From Actinomyces johnsonii (lineage in GTDB: Bacteria > Actinomycetota > Actinomycetes > Actinomycetales > Actinomycetaceae), in assembly GCF_006546835.1 (NCBI RefSeq), contig NZ_VICB01000004.1:248001-312000 (forward strand): a stretch of DNA of 64,000 nucleotides. Direction: 5' to 3'. The notes beneath the pieces were generated by a model. That model did no database searches. It saw only the letters and a list, made by a program, of their open reading frames with translations, and had not been told where the DNA came from. Of this stretch, positions 33,066 through 41,125 are shown in pieces. Each line of letters starts with the position of its first letter. Position 1 is the stretch's first letter. The position numbers were made by a program, and so were the translations under genes.

Positions 33066-34070
33066 TCATGCTGACGCTCCCAGAGTGGGAGCTGCGGCGC
33101 CGTCGCTGGTCAGGGCCACGAAGGCGTCCTCCAGGCCACGGCTGGTGATCTCCAGGTCCTTGGCCAGGTGATCGCTGAGGAGGAGTGCGGCAACGGCGTC
33201 GGTATCGGTCGAGTTCAGGGTGAGTGCGCTGCCCAGGACCTCGATATCGTGGACCCGGTCACGGGCCTGCAGATCGGTCAGAGCGCTGCGTAGCTGCTCG
33301 GCTGTGCAGGTCAGGGTGGCTCGTAGGGTGCGCCCGCTCACAGAGGTGCGGATCTCGGCCGCGGTGCCGTCGGCGATGATGCGCCCATGACGCATCAGGA
33401 TGATCCGATCGGCGAAGGCGTCGGCCTCCTCAAGGTAGTGCGTGGCGAAGATGATCGTGCGTCCGTGCGCGGCGTCAGCGTGGATGGCCTCCCAGAAGCT
33501 GCGGCGCCCCTCGACGTCCATGCCGGTGGTCGGCTCATCGAGGATGAGCAGAGCCGGGTCGCTCACCAATGCCATGGCGAAGCGCAAGCGCTGCTGCTGG
33601 CCTCCTGAGCACTTCTTGACGATGCGTGAGGCGAAGTCGGTGATGCCCGCGCGCCGCATGGCCTCCTCGGTATCGATCCGGTGGGAGAAGAGGCTTCCCG
33701 TCAGTTCCACCGTCTCACGCACGGTGATATCGGGCAGGAGCCCGCCGGTCTGCATGACGGCTGTGACCAGGCCCCGGTCGACCGCCTGGCGCGGGCTCAT
33801 CCCGAAGGTGCTCACCTCTCCGCCGGTGGGGCGACCGAGTCCCAGGATCATGTCAATCGTCGTCGTCTTGCCGGCGCCGTTGGGCCCCAGGAGGGCGACG
33901 ACCTCGCCTGGACGGATGGTCAGGTCGATTCCGTCGACGGCGGTGACGTCTCCGAAGGACTTGTGCAGGGCGGTCAGCCTGACGGCATCTGCGGGCTCCA
34001 CCACGGGAGCCGCCATGGGAACCTCCCGGAGTGCGGGCTCCTGGACGGACCGGGTCGTTGTTGTGCTCAT
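33066..34070 (-). CDS. ABC exporter ATP-binding protein (module A)
   Basis: A 334-residue DrrA-type ATPase. Motifs are Walker A LLGPNGAGKTTTIDM, Q-loop MQTGGLLPD, signature CSGGQQQRLRFAMAL, Walker B LLILDEPTTGMD and H-loop FATHYLEEADAFADR. The last 100 residues are an accessory domain. It is the first gene of the minus-strand module ATPase-permease-kinase-regulator (34070-30324). It is divergent from ffh, with the two promoters sharing about 360 bases. The regulator of the module probably controls this promoter. Confidence 0.94.
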   Translation of the reverse strand: MSTTTTRSVQEPALREVPMAAPVVEPADAVRLTALHKSFGDVTAVDGIDLTIRPGEVVALLGPNGAGKTTTIDMILGLGRPTGGEVSTFGMSPRQAVDRGLVTAVMQTGGLLPDITVRETVELTGSLFSHRIDTEEAMRRAGITDFASRIVKKCSGGQQQRLRFAMALVSDPALLILDEPTTGMDVEGRRSFWEAIHADAAHGRTIIFATHYLEEADAFADRIILMRHGRIIADGTAAEIRTSVSGRTLRATLTCTAEQLRSALTDLQARDRVHDIEVLGSALTLNSTDTDAVAALLLSDHLAKDLEITSRGLEDAFVALTSDGAAAPTLGASA

Positions 34071-34127
34071 GGCTCAAGACTCGTCCCACGTTGGCTGCGA
34101 TCCATGGCCCATCGGTCACTACTTGCT

Positions 34128-34143
34128 CATGACATATCTCAGG
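34128..34143. promoter_or_regulatory. Candidate operator of module A
   Basis: CATGACA (34128-34134), TA, then TCTCAGG (34137-34143) resembles the near-perfect palindrome upstream of module B (CATGACA-CC-TGTCATG core at 40566-40581). Here only one half site is intact. It lies about 60 bases before the ATPase start, the same distance as in module B. Confidence 0.35.
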
Positions 34144-34431
34144 GATCGCCAGGTGGTGAAATACCGCAGGATAACGGGAGAAAACCCGCGTTCGGAGTGG
34201 GAGAGGGTGTCAGGGGGAGCCGGGACCCGGAGGCATGACGTGGCGGGGCCTGCGACCGTTGAGTGTGGGTTCAGTCCCGGTCCGGGCGCGGGAGAGGGGA
34301 CGAGGCCCGCTTGCCGCTATCCTGGGTCGCAGTCGAGGTGATCGCCATAGCCCACGGCCATGGGCGTTCCGCCCTCATCCGCCCACAGTCTCCCGACCAA
34401 CGCGCCCAACGGCGCCAGGAAGGACCATCGC

Positions 34432-36120
34432 GTGTTCGGCAACCTCTCCGATCGCATCACCGCCTCCTTCAACCAGCTGCGCGGCAAAGGTCGTCTCACC
34501 GAGGCCGACGTCAACGCCACGGTCACCGAAATCCGCCGCGCCCTTCTGGAGGCGGACGTCGCCCTGCCCGTGGTGCGCGCCTTCACCTCCGCGGTGCGTG
34601 AGAAGGCGGTCGATGCCGCCCGCTCCCAGGCCCTCAACCCGGGCCAGCAGGTCGTCAAGATCGTCAACGAGGAGCTCATCGAGGTCCTGGGCGGACAGAC
34701 CCGGGAGATTCACTGGGCCGACCGCGGCCCCACGATCATCATGCTCGCAGGCCTCCAGGGCGCCGGTAAGACGACCCTGGCCGGAAAGCTCGGCCGCTGG
34801 CTGCGCGACCAGGGCAAGCGAGTCCTACTGGTGGCCTCCGATCTCCAGCGCCCCAATGCCGTCACCCAGCTGAGCGTCGTCGCCGAGCGCGCGGGGGTGC
34901 ACGTGTGGGCGCCCGAGCCCGGCAACGGCGTGGGCGACCCGGTGGCCGTGGCCCGCTCCGGTGTCGAGCACGCGCGCGCCAGCGGCTACGACGTCGTCGT
35001 TGTGGACACCGCCGGCCGCCTGGGTGTGGACGCCGAGATGATGGACCAGGCGATCCGCATCCGCGATGCGGTCGCCCCTCACGAGATCCTCTTCGTCCTG
35101 GACGCCATGGTCGGTCAGGACGCCGTCAACACCTCGGTCGCTTTCCGCGACGGCGTCGGCTTCACCGGTGTGGTCCTCTCCAAGCTCGACGGCGATGCCC
35201 GCGGCGGCGCGGCCCTGTCCGTGCGCGGCGTCACCGGTGCTCCGGTCCTGTTCTCCTCCACCGGTGAGGGCCTGACCGACTTCGAGCGCTTCCACGCCGA
35301 CCGCATGGCCTCGCGCATCCTGGACATGGGCGACCTGCTCACCCTCATCGAGCAGGCCGAGCGGACCCTGGATCGCCAGGAGGCCGAGGACGCCGCAGCC
35401 AAGCTCGCCAAGGGCACCTTCACCCTCGACGACTTCCTCAGCCAACTGCGCCAGATCCGCAGGATGGGCTCCATGAAGAAGCTCCTGGGCATGATGCCCG
35501 GCATGGGGCAGATGCGCGATGCCCTGGAGAACTTCGACGAGCGCGAGGTCGACCGCATCGAGGCGATCGTGTGCTCCATGACACCCGCCGAGCGCAAGGA
35601 CCTGTCCATCCTCAACGGCTCGCGCCGCAGCCGCATCGCCAAGGGGTCGGGTACCACCGTCCAGGCCGTCAACGAGCTCGTGGATCGCTTCGAGCAGGCC
35701 AAGAAGATGATGGAGGCCATGGCCTCCGGCGGCGGCATGGGAGGACTCGGCGAGGGCGGCCCCATGCCCGGCATGGGGTCGCTGCCCGGCATGGGCAAGC
35801 ACTCCAAGGCCCGTCAGGCCCCCAAGGCCAAGCGCGGCAAGGGCGGTAAGAAGGGCCGCAGCGGCAACCCTGCCAAGGCCGCCCGCCAGGCCAAGGAAGC
35901 CGCTGCAGCCAAGCAGGCCAAGATCGAAGCCGGGCAGAGCGCTGCGCCCGCAGCCGGGTCTTCCTTCGGACTCGGCGGCGGCCAGTCCGGAGCCTCCGGC
36001 TACGGGATCATGCCCCAGGCCCAGCAGCAGGCCCAGGCCGGCGCGCAGTCCTCGGGCGACGACGTCGCCGACGCCATGGGCGCCCTGCCCGAGGACCTGC
36101 GCCGCCACCTCGGGCTGTAG
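34432..36120 (+). CDS. ffh: Signal recognition particle protein Ffh
   Basis: A 562-residue SRP GTPase. The N domain begins VFGNLSDRITASFNQLRGKG; G motifs are GLQGAGKTTLAGKL, DTAGRLGVDAEMM and SKLDGDARGGAALS. The M domain, with LDDFLSQLRQIRRMGSMKKLLGMMPGMG and TPAERKDLSILNGSRRSRIAKGSGT, binds 4.5S RNA and signal sequences. A low-complexity tail rich in Met, Gly, Lys and Ala (about 450-562) extends beyond the usual end. GTG 34432 follows AGGAAGGA; the open frame 24 codons upstream lacks such a site. No SRP RNA gene was recognised nearby. Confidence 0.97.
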   Translation: MFGNLSDRITASFNQLRGKGRLTEADVNATVTEIRRALLEADVALPVVRAFTSAVREKAVDAARSQALNPGQQVVKIVNEELIEVLGGQTREIHWADRGPTIIMLAGLQGAGKTTLAGKLGRWLRDQGKRVLLVASDLQRPNAVTQLSVVAERAGVHVWAPEPGNGVGDPVAVARSGVEHARASGYDVVVVDTAGRLGVDAEMMDQAIRIRDAVAPHEILFVLDAMVGQDAVNTSVAFRDGVGFTGVVLSKLDGDARGGAALSVRGVTGAPVLFSSTGEGLTDFERFHADRMASRILDMGDLLTLIEQAERTLDRQEAEDAAAKLAKGTFTLDDFLSQLRQIRRMGSMKKLLGMMPGMGQMRDALENFDEREVDRIEAIVCSMTPAERKDLSILNGSRRSRIAKGSGTTVQAVNELVDRFEQAKKMMEAMASGGGMGGLGEGGPMPGMGSLPGMGKHSKARQAPKAKRGKGGKKGRSGNPAKAARQAKEAAAAKQAKIEAGQSAAPAAGSSFGLGGGQSGASGYGIMPQAQQQAQAGAQSSGDDVADAMGALPEDLRRHLGL

Positions 36121-36171
36121 ACACAACGGCCCGAGGCTCCCGGGAGTCGCTTGGCCCCCGCGTTCGTACGG

Positions 36172-36187
36172 CAGGCCTCGAGGCCTG
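36172..36187. repeat. 16-bp perfect palindrome
   Basis: CAGGCCTCGAGGCCTG is a perfect 16-base palindrome in the 160-base gap between the convergent ends of ffh and the NTF2-like gene. It may form a cruciform or help end transcription; no T-run follows. The rest of the gap (36121-36280) shows nothing else recognisable. Confidence 0.6.
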
Positions 36188-36280
36188 ATCCTCCGGAGCA
36201 GTCCGCGCACCGCAGCGTACGAGCTCGCGGCCAGCGCCTCATCGCCGGCCTGGGCGGCCGCGGTAGGGCTGTGGTGGGGC

Positions 36281-36667
36281 TCAGCCGGTAGCGCCTTCGA
36301 CGACGGTGCCCTGGTGGAATACCGCCTGCCAGGTCGAGTCCCGGCAACGGTAGAGCGTGGATCTCCGGGTAACGCGACTCGGCGTGCATAGGGTATAGAG
36401 GACCTGGACGACGTCGTCGGCAAGGATGCGGGACTCAGCCCCCTCGATTCTGTATCCATCAGTGAGGGAGTCCGCATGAGTTCCCTTCAAGCGCCCCAGG
36501 ACGATCTCCTTGACCTCGCTGCGGCTGTAACGTCTCCCCGAGGCGCCGACCTCGTTGAAGTCCTCCGCGATCTGCTCATCAAAGGAGCTGGCGTCCCAGA
36601 TCAGCTCCGGGTGGTGGAAGATCGGTTCTCGTCGGATCAGTTCATGCCGCTGTGATGAGCTCTCCAT
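36281..36667 (-). CDS. NTF2-like (DUF4440-type) protein
   Basis: A 128-residue protein. The start (about residues 8-30, with RREPIFHHPELIWDASSFDE) and the central VLYTLCTPSRVTRRSTLYRC resemble the compact NTF2-like fold of DUF4440-type proteins, in which a cone-shaped beta sheet encloses a small-molecule pocket. These proteins are often annotated as nuclear transport factor 2-like, with no fixed function. It is transcribed on the minus strand just downstream of the module B regulator gene, 43 bases away, and may be cotranscribed with it. Confidence 0.72.
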   Translation of the reverse strand: MESSSQRHELIRREPIFHHPELIWDASSFDEQIAEDFNEVGASGRRYSRSEVKEIVLGRLKGTHADSLTDGYRIEGAESRILADDVVQVLYTLCTPSRVTRRSTLYRCRDSTWQAVFHQGTVVEGATG

Positions 36668-36710
36668 CCCCTACCTCTCTGCGCAGTCGGCGGCTTGGAA
36701 GTAACTGTAC

Positions 36711-37322
36711 TCACAGCCAGCCGTTGGTCTCGGCGGTGCGGGCCGCCTCGGTGCGATTGCGGGCGTGGGTTTTGGCGATCGCCGACGACAGGTAGTTGCG
36801 CACCGTCCCCTCACCCAGGCGCAGTCGCGCCGCGATCTCCCGGGCGTCCGCGCCCGTGGCCGCAGCCCGCAGGACCTCTTTCTCCCGCTCAGTGAGAGGG
36901 TTCGGCCCGAGCAGCACCGACTCCTGGGCGAGCTCGGGGTCGATGACCCGCAGGCCCGCGTGAACCTTGCGGATCGCCTCGGCCAGTGCTTCCGGCGGGG
37001 TGTCCTTGACGATGAAGCCAGCAGCCCCGGCCTCCATGCCTCGTGAGAGGTAGCCCGGGCGACCGAAGGTCGTCACGATGAGGCACCTGCACGGCGCCCC
37101 GGAGGCGACGACCTCGGCGGTGGCCGCCAGCCCATCGCGCCCGGGCATGTCAATATCCACCAGGGCCACATCCACGGCGTGCTCGCGCACCGCTTCCAGG
37201 ACCTCGTCTCCCCGCCCCACCTGGGCCACCACCTCCAGATCGTTCTCCAGCCCCAGCAGCGTCGCCAGAGCGCCGCGCACCAGGGCCTGGTCATCGGCGA
37301 TCAGGACACGGATCGGGTTCAT
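36711..37322 (-). CDS. NarL/DesR-type response regulator (module B)
   Basis: A 203-residue regulator with receiver motifs IADDQALVRGAL, phosphoacceptor D56 in VALVDIDMPG, VTTFGRPGYLS and FIVKDTPPEALAEAIRKVHAG. Its DNA-binding domain has LTEREKEVLRAAATGADAREIAARLRLGEGTVRNYLSSAIAKT. It is the same length as the module A regulator and similar along its whole length. Its start overlaps the kinase stop by four bases, so kinase and regulator are translationally coupled. It probably binds the inverted repeat at 40559-40588. Confidence 0.95.
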   Translation of the reverse strand: MNPIRVLIADDQALVRGALATLLGLENDLEVVAQVGRGDEVLEAVREHAVDVALVDIDMPGRDGLAATAEVVASGAPCRCLIVTTFGRPGYLSRGMEAGAAGFIVKDTPPEALAEAIRKVHAGLRVIDPELAQESVLLGPNPLTEREKEVLRAAATGADAREIAARLRLGEGTVRNYLSSAIAKTHARNRTEAARTAETNGWL

Positions 37323-38551
37323 GGCAGCCTCACCTCCAGACGGGTGCCGCCGGAAGGCGCGCCAGCACAGTGGTCCTCGACGGCGGTGGGCGGGGCGTCG
37401 GGACTGCTGAACGGGCTGGTCATGGCGAGGGACCCGCCCTCATGCTCGATGCGGGAGCGCAGGCCCTCCAGCCCGTTACCCGGTCTGGATCCGGCCAGGC
37501 CGACGCCGTCGTCGCTCACCCGCAGCAGCCCCGGCTCCAGGTGCACGGTGACGTTCGCGGCCTGGGCGTGCCGCACAATGTTCGTAGTGGCCTCGCGCAG
37601 GGCCCAGGCCAGTAGGGCCCGCTGATACTCAGGAACCTCCTGGGCGCTGCCGGTCAGCTCCACATCGATCTGGGCGGCGCTCAGGGCGGTGCGCGTGGCC
37701 TCCAGCTGGCTGGCCAGGTCCGGGGACCGCAGGCGCGTTACGGTGGAGCGCACGTCGGCGAGGGCCCCGCGGGCCAGGGCGATGACCTCGTCGAGCTCGC
37801 GGGAGGCGGCGATCGGATCCTGCTCGATGAGCCGGCGGGCGACTTCTGCCTTGAGGGTGAGGACCGTCAGGGAGTGTCCCAGGATGTCATGGACATCGCG
37901 CCCGACCGCCTCGCGCTGGGAGACGAGGGCGAGCTCGCGCTCGGTGGACGTTCTGCGCTCCTGGAGCTCCACCGCAATGCGGGCGATGATGATGGTCAGT
38001 CCCGATAACGTGGCGCCCAGCACCATCCAGCGCGACTCCGGATGCGTGTTCCATGCCAGAGAGGCGGCCGCCAAGAGGGCAACCGCGGTGATGACGGTCG
38101 GGATTCCCCGGCGCAGCTTTATGGAGAACAGGACCAACGAGCAGAAGAAGGGGAAGAAGTAGGCCGTCCACCAGCCCAGCGCCGGCAGTGCCAGTACGGT
38201 GAAGAGCGATGGGACCGCCAACTTGCCCAGAAGGACGCGAATCGGAAGATCAGGCAGAGGTACCCCCGCCTGCACCGCGCGGGTGTCCTGCGTGGAGAAG
38301 GCCCAGATGTAGGCGACAATGAACCCCATGATTCCGGCGATTCCCAGCAAGCGCTGCCACCGGGCGAAGGAGCCGAAGAGAAGCTGGATGAGGGGGATGA
38401 CCAGGAAGAACACCCACACCGTGGCGTCCCAAACGATACGACGGCGATAGCGGCGCCAGAGGCGGGAACGGGTCCCTTCCTTCTGCGATACTGAGATCGC
38501 CATGGAGGGGGAGCCGTACGGAGGCGGGTACCTGATACTCACGGGGCTCAC
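37319..38551 (-). CDS. DesK-type sensor histidine kinase (module B)
   Basis: A 410-residue HisKA_3 kinase with about six transmembrane helices (residues about 40-195), phosphoacceptor H221 in GRDVHDILGHSLTVLTLKAE, N box ALREATTNIVRHAQAANV and VSDDGVGLAGS followed by GNGLEGLRSR. Its signal is probably membrane-borne. GTG 38551 overlaps the permease stop as GTGA and is preferred; the open frame continues 20 codons upstream into the permease gene. It is paralogous to the kinase of module A, but its N-terminus is longer. Confidence 0.92.
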   Translation of the reverse strand: MSPVSIRYPPPYGSPSMAISVSQKEGTRSRLWRRYRRRIVWDATVWVFFLVIPLIQLLFGSFARWQRLLGIAGIMGFIVAYIWAFSTQDTRAVQAGVPLPDLPIRVLLGKLAVPSLFTVLALPALGWWTAYFFPFFCSLVLFSIKLRRGIPTVITAVALLAAASLAWNTHPESRWMVLGATLSGLTIIIARIAVELQERRTSTERELALVSQREAVGRDVHDILGHSLTVLTLKAEVARRLIEQDPIAASRELDEVIALARGALADVRSTVTRLRSPDLASQLEATRTALSAAQIDVELTGSAQEVPEYQRALLAWALREATTNIVRHAQAANVTVHLEPGLLRVSDDGVGLAGSRPGNGLEGLRSRIEHEGGSLAMTSPFSSPDAPPTAVEDHCAGAPSGGTRLEVRLP

Positions 38552-39432
38552 TGGCGCCTGGTCGCCCGGCGTCGGGCCCCGATCACCAGCAGCCCGAAGA
38601 TGAGTGTCCACACCACCAGGTTAGCCAACGGCATCCACGGCGGGTCCTGAACACCCGCCGGTCGATCCGACACGTAGACCCACCCCTCGCCCAGTGGCCA
38701 CCGGGCTAGCGCCGTCGACCCGTACATCGGGGTGAAGCGACTGATCGTCATCAGTGTGTGGTTCAGGGGCATGAAGGCGTTGCCGATGAAGGCGAACAAA
38801 GTGACCAGGGAAGTCGCGATACCGATCGACGCCGAGGACGGCAGCCACATTCCTGCGGCCAGACCCCACAAGACGAAGGGCAGGACCCCGAGCAGGCAGA
38901 CGACGGGACTGGTGGCCCAGGCCCAGCCCTCCATCTGCGAGTCCGTGAAGGCCCCGGCGGTGAGGACCACGATAACCGGAAGAGCCGCCGTTCCCACCGC
39001 GGTTCCGGTCTTGACCACCAGGTACCCGCGCAGCCCCTGACCGGTGACGGCCATCTGCCTGCCCCAGCCCGCCGACTGCTCGACGGCGGCCGAGGCCGAG
39101 GCGCTCGTGGCCCCCAGACAGGCGCTGAAGGAGGCCATCGCGAGCATCACCGAGGCCGAGACATTGCCGTGAGCGTGCGGACCGTACTCTCCCGCAGACG
39201 CGTTCAACCGGCCGAAGACGAGGTACATCGCCAGGGGGAAGGCCACCACGAAGAAGAGGTTGGCGGGCTCGCGCAGGCTCCGATAGAGGTCCAGCCAGAG
39301 GTAGGTCAGGAGAGGGCGCGCGGGCCTGAGCCCTCCCGCACGAGGCGATCGGCCTGCGAGCCCGCCCGCGTCGGGATCGACAGGGGACCCGGATACTGGG
39401 GAATCAGAGGATGTTTGGGACGTCGCGGTCAT
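38548..39432 (-). CDS. ABC-2 type permease (module B)
   Basis: A 294-residue protein with six predicted helices. The first follows YRSLREPANLFFVVAFPLAMYLVFG. EQSAGWGRQMAVTGQGLRGYLVVK is the cytoplasmic coupling segment, and FMPLNHTLMTISRFTPMYG matches the corresponding FIPLTPGS...LTPMYG segment of module A. An Asp/Gly/Pro-rich N-terminal tail of about 40 residues is extra. It is encoded 47 bases after the ATPase gene and overlaps the kinase gene. Confidence 0.9.
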   Translation of the reverse strand: MTATSQTSSDSPVSGSPVDPDAGGLAGRSPRAGGLRPARPLLTYLWLDLYRSLREPANLFFVVAFPLAMYLVFGRLNASAGEYGPHAHGNVSASVMLAMASFSACLGATSASASAAVEQSAGWGRQMAVTGQGLRGYLVVKTGTAVGTAALPVIVVLTAGAFTDSQMEGWAWATSPVVCLLGVLPFVLWGLAAGMWLPSSASIGIATSLVTLFAFIGNAFMPLNHTLMTISRFTPMYGSTALARWPLGEGWVYVSDRPAGVQDPPWMPLANLVVWTLIFGLLVIGARRRATRRQ

Positions 39433-39479
39433 GATGCGGCCTCATTGCATATGGTGGTGGTCAGGGTGATGGGTGTGGG

Positions 39480-40508
39480 CTAAGGCGTCGACGGGACTGT
39501 GCCGTCAGAGTCGTCGGAGGTCAGCGCGGTGAAGACCTCGTTGAGACTGGCCGCGCCGATGCCCAGGTGCTCGGCTGGGGTGGCGGTCAACAGCCAGCGG
39601 GCGACGGCGTCGGAGTCGGTGGTGCGCAGCTCCACGTGCTCGCCGCGGACGGCCGCGTGCCCAATGCTGCCGGCCGCGGGACAGACGGCCAGGTGCCGGC
39701 CCAACGACTCCTCGGAGATACCGGGCCATGTGGCGCTGACCAGGGCGCCGTCGCCCAGCGCCCGAATCTCATCGACGCTCCCGTCGGCCACCAGGCGTCC
39801 GTGGGCGATGATGACGATGCGGTCGGCGAAGGAGGCCGCCTCCTCCAGGTAGTGGGTGGCGAACAGGACGGTGCGGCCGCGGCGGGTCTGGGCGCGCATC
39901 GTCTCCCAGAAGGCGATCCGGGCGCTGACGTCCATGCCTGCGGTGGGCTCGTCCAGGACGAGGAGGTCGGGATCCGGTAGAAGGGCGAGGGCCAGACGCA
40001 AGCGCTGGCGCTCACCTCCCGAGCAGCGGCTCACCTTCCGGGTGAGGATCCGCCCGAGATCTGCCTCGTCGACGACGTCCTTGAGCCTGGAAGCGTTGCG
40101 AATGCGGGAATCTCGGCTGGAGCGCCGGGGCTGCATCGAGGCCACGACTCGCAGGGTCTCCCCAACGGTGAAGTCGTCCAGAAGGCCTCCGTCCTGGAAG
40201 ATGACGCCCGCGCGACCCGCCCGCACCGCCTGGTCGGGGGAGGTTCCCAGAAGCAAGACCTGTCCGGCGTCGGGGCGAGTCAGCCCCAGGATCATGTCGA
40301 GGGTGGTGGACTTGCCCGCGCCGTTGGGACCGAGGAAGGCGATCACCTCGCCGGGCCGGACAGTGAGATCGAGTTCATCGACGGCGACGAGGCTGCCGAA
40401 GCTCTTGCACAGGCCACGGGCGCGAACCGCGGCGGGCCCTGCACTGCTCCCGGTAGAAGGATGAGTTGCGCGGCAGTGGACTGAGGGCTCGGCTGCATTG
40501 CGGGTCAT
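39480..40508 (-). CDS. ABC exporter ATP-binding protein (module B)
   Basis: A 342-residue ATPase with Walker A FLGPNGAGKSTTLDM, Q-loop FQDGGLLDD, signature CSGGERQRLRLALAL, Walker B LLVLDEPTAGMD and H-loop FATHYLEEAASFADR. The order and spacing of motifs follow the module A ATPase closely. It opens the minus-strand module ATPase-permease-kinase-regulator (40508-36711). A 30-base inverted repeat lies 51 bases upstream of its ATG. Confidence 0.94.
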   Translation of the reverse strand: MTRNAAEPSVHCRATHPSTGSSAGPAAVRARGLCKSFGSLVAVDELDLTVRPGEVIAFLGPNGAGKSTTLDMILGLTRPDAGQVLLLGTSPDQAVRAGRAGVIFQDGGLLDDFTVGETLRVVASMQPRRSSRDSRIRNASRLKDVVDEADLGRILTRKVSRCSGGERQRLRLALALLPDPDLLVLDEPTAGMDVSARIAFWETMRAQTRRGRTVLFATHYLEEAASFADRIVIIAHGRLVADGSVDEIRALGDGALVSATWPGISEESLGRHLAVCPAAGSIGHAAVRGEHVELRTTDSDAVARWLLTATPAEHLGIGAASLNEVFTALTSDDSDGTVPSTP

Positions 40509-40558
40509 GGACCCAGGCTCGCGCCGGCCCGTGGCTCCCGGTACTGAGCGCTGTCACC

Positions 40559-40588
40559 GCTGCTACATGACACCTGTCATGCAGCAGC
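40559..40588. promoter_or_regulatory. Candidate operator of module B (30-bp inverted repeat)
   Basis: GCTGCTACATGACAC (40559-40573) and CTGTCATGCAGCAGC (40574-40588) are inverted copies matching at 13 of 15 positions, with a perfect ATGACA-CC-TGTCAT core. The length and symmetry suit a NarL-type dimer. It lies 51 bases before the ATPase start, in a position to affect promoter use by the co-encoded regulator. Confidence 0.65.
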
Positions 40589-40614
40589 TGGCTCTGTGGG
40601 AAGTCATCGTGTCA

Positions 40615-41006
40615 TCAGGATTCCGGTGCGTAGCCAATCAACGTGGAGCCGCCGATCGCGACAATGAAGTCCTGGCGCCAGACGGGGATGAATGCGCTAC
40701 GGGATGTGATGGGTAGGGGATCCATCGGCGTCTTTGAGGCCATGTCGATCATGAACACGGCACCGATCTCGCTACTGGCAGAGCTACCGCGTATGGTGAG
40801 TGTGCGCTTGTCGGAGCTCAGTTTCCAGGAATTCTGGAACTGCGCGCGAGCGGAGGCGCCTCATTCTTGGAGAAGGTGGATGCTGTGGAACTGTCTGGAT
40901 CGATGATGACCCAACCATCGCTAGCGGAAAGCAGCTGCATGGAGCGCACTTGATCGTTCTTCTCCGGTGAGAAGGTCGGAAGACAGCGGTCCATCCGTGG
41001 AGGGGG
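40615..41006 (-). pseudogene. Decayed paralogue of the neighbouring membrane-anchored repeat protein
   Basis: Translating the minus strand gives DFIVAIGGSTLIGYAPES before a stop at 40615, matching DLIIAVEGATLAGYSPTQRE at the end of the intact neighbour (41126-42550). Further upstream, in another frame, SMQLLSASDGWVIIDPDSS matches LPTFIAASDGWIRIDR. Between the two parts the frame shifts and about 70 residues are missing. No start or N-terminal anchor is present. The copy lies directly downstream of the intact gene in the same orientation, so it is probably the 3' remnant of a tandem duplication. 41007-41125 shows nothing else. Confidence 0.8.
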
Positions 41007-41125
41007 TGCTGGGAGGCCGGATCGACGTCGGGGCGCCAGGAGGACGGATCCCCCAGGGGAATCTGCTCATGGGCGCTGTTTCCTTCAGCTTCGTCACTTA
41101 TCGGATGGTCGGGTGCGTGGTGCGG

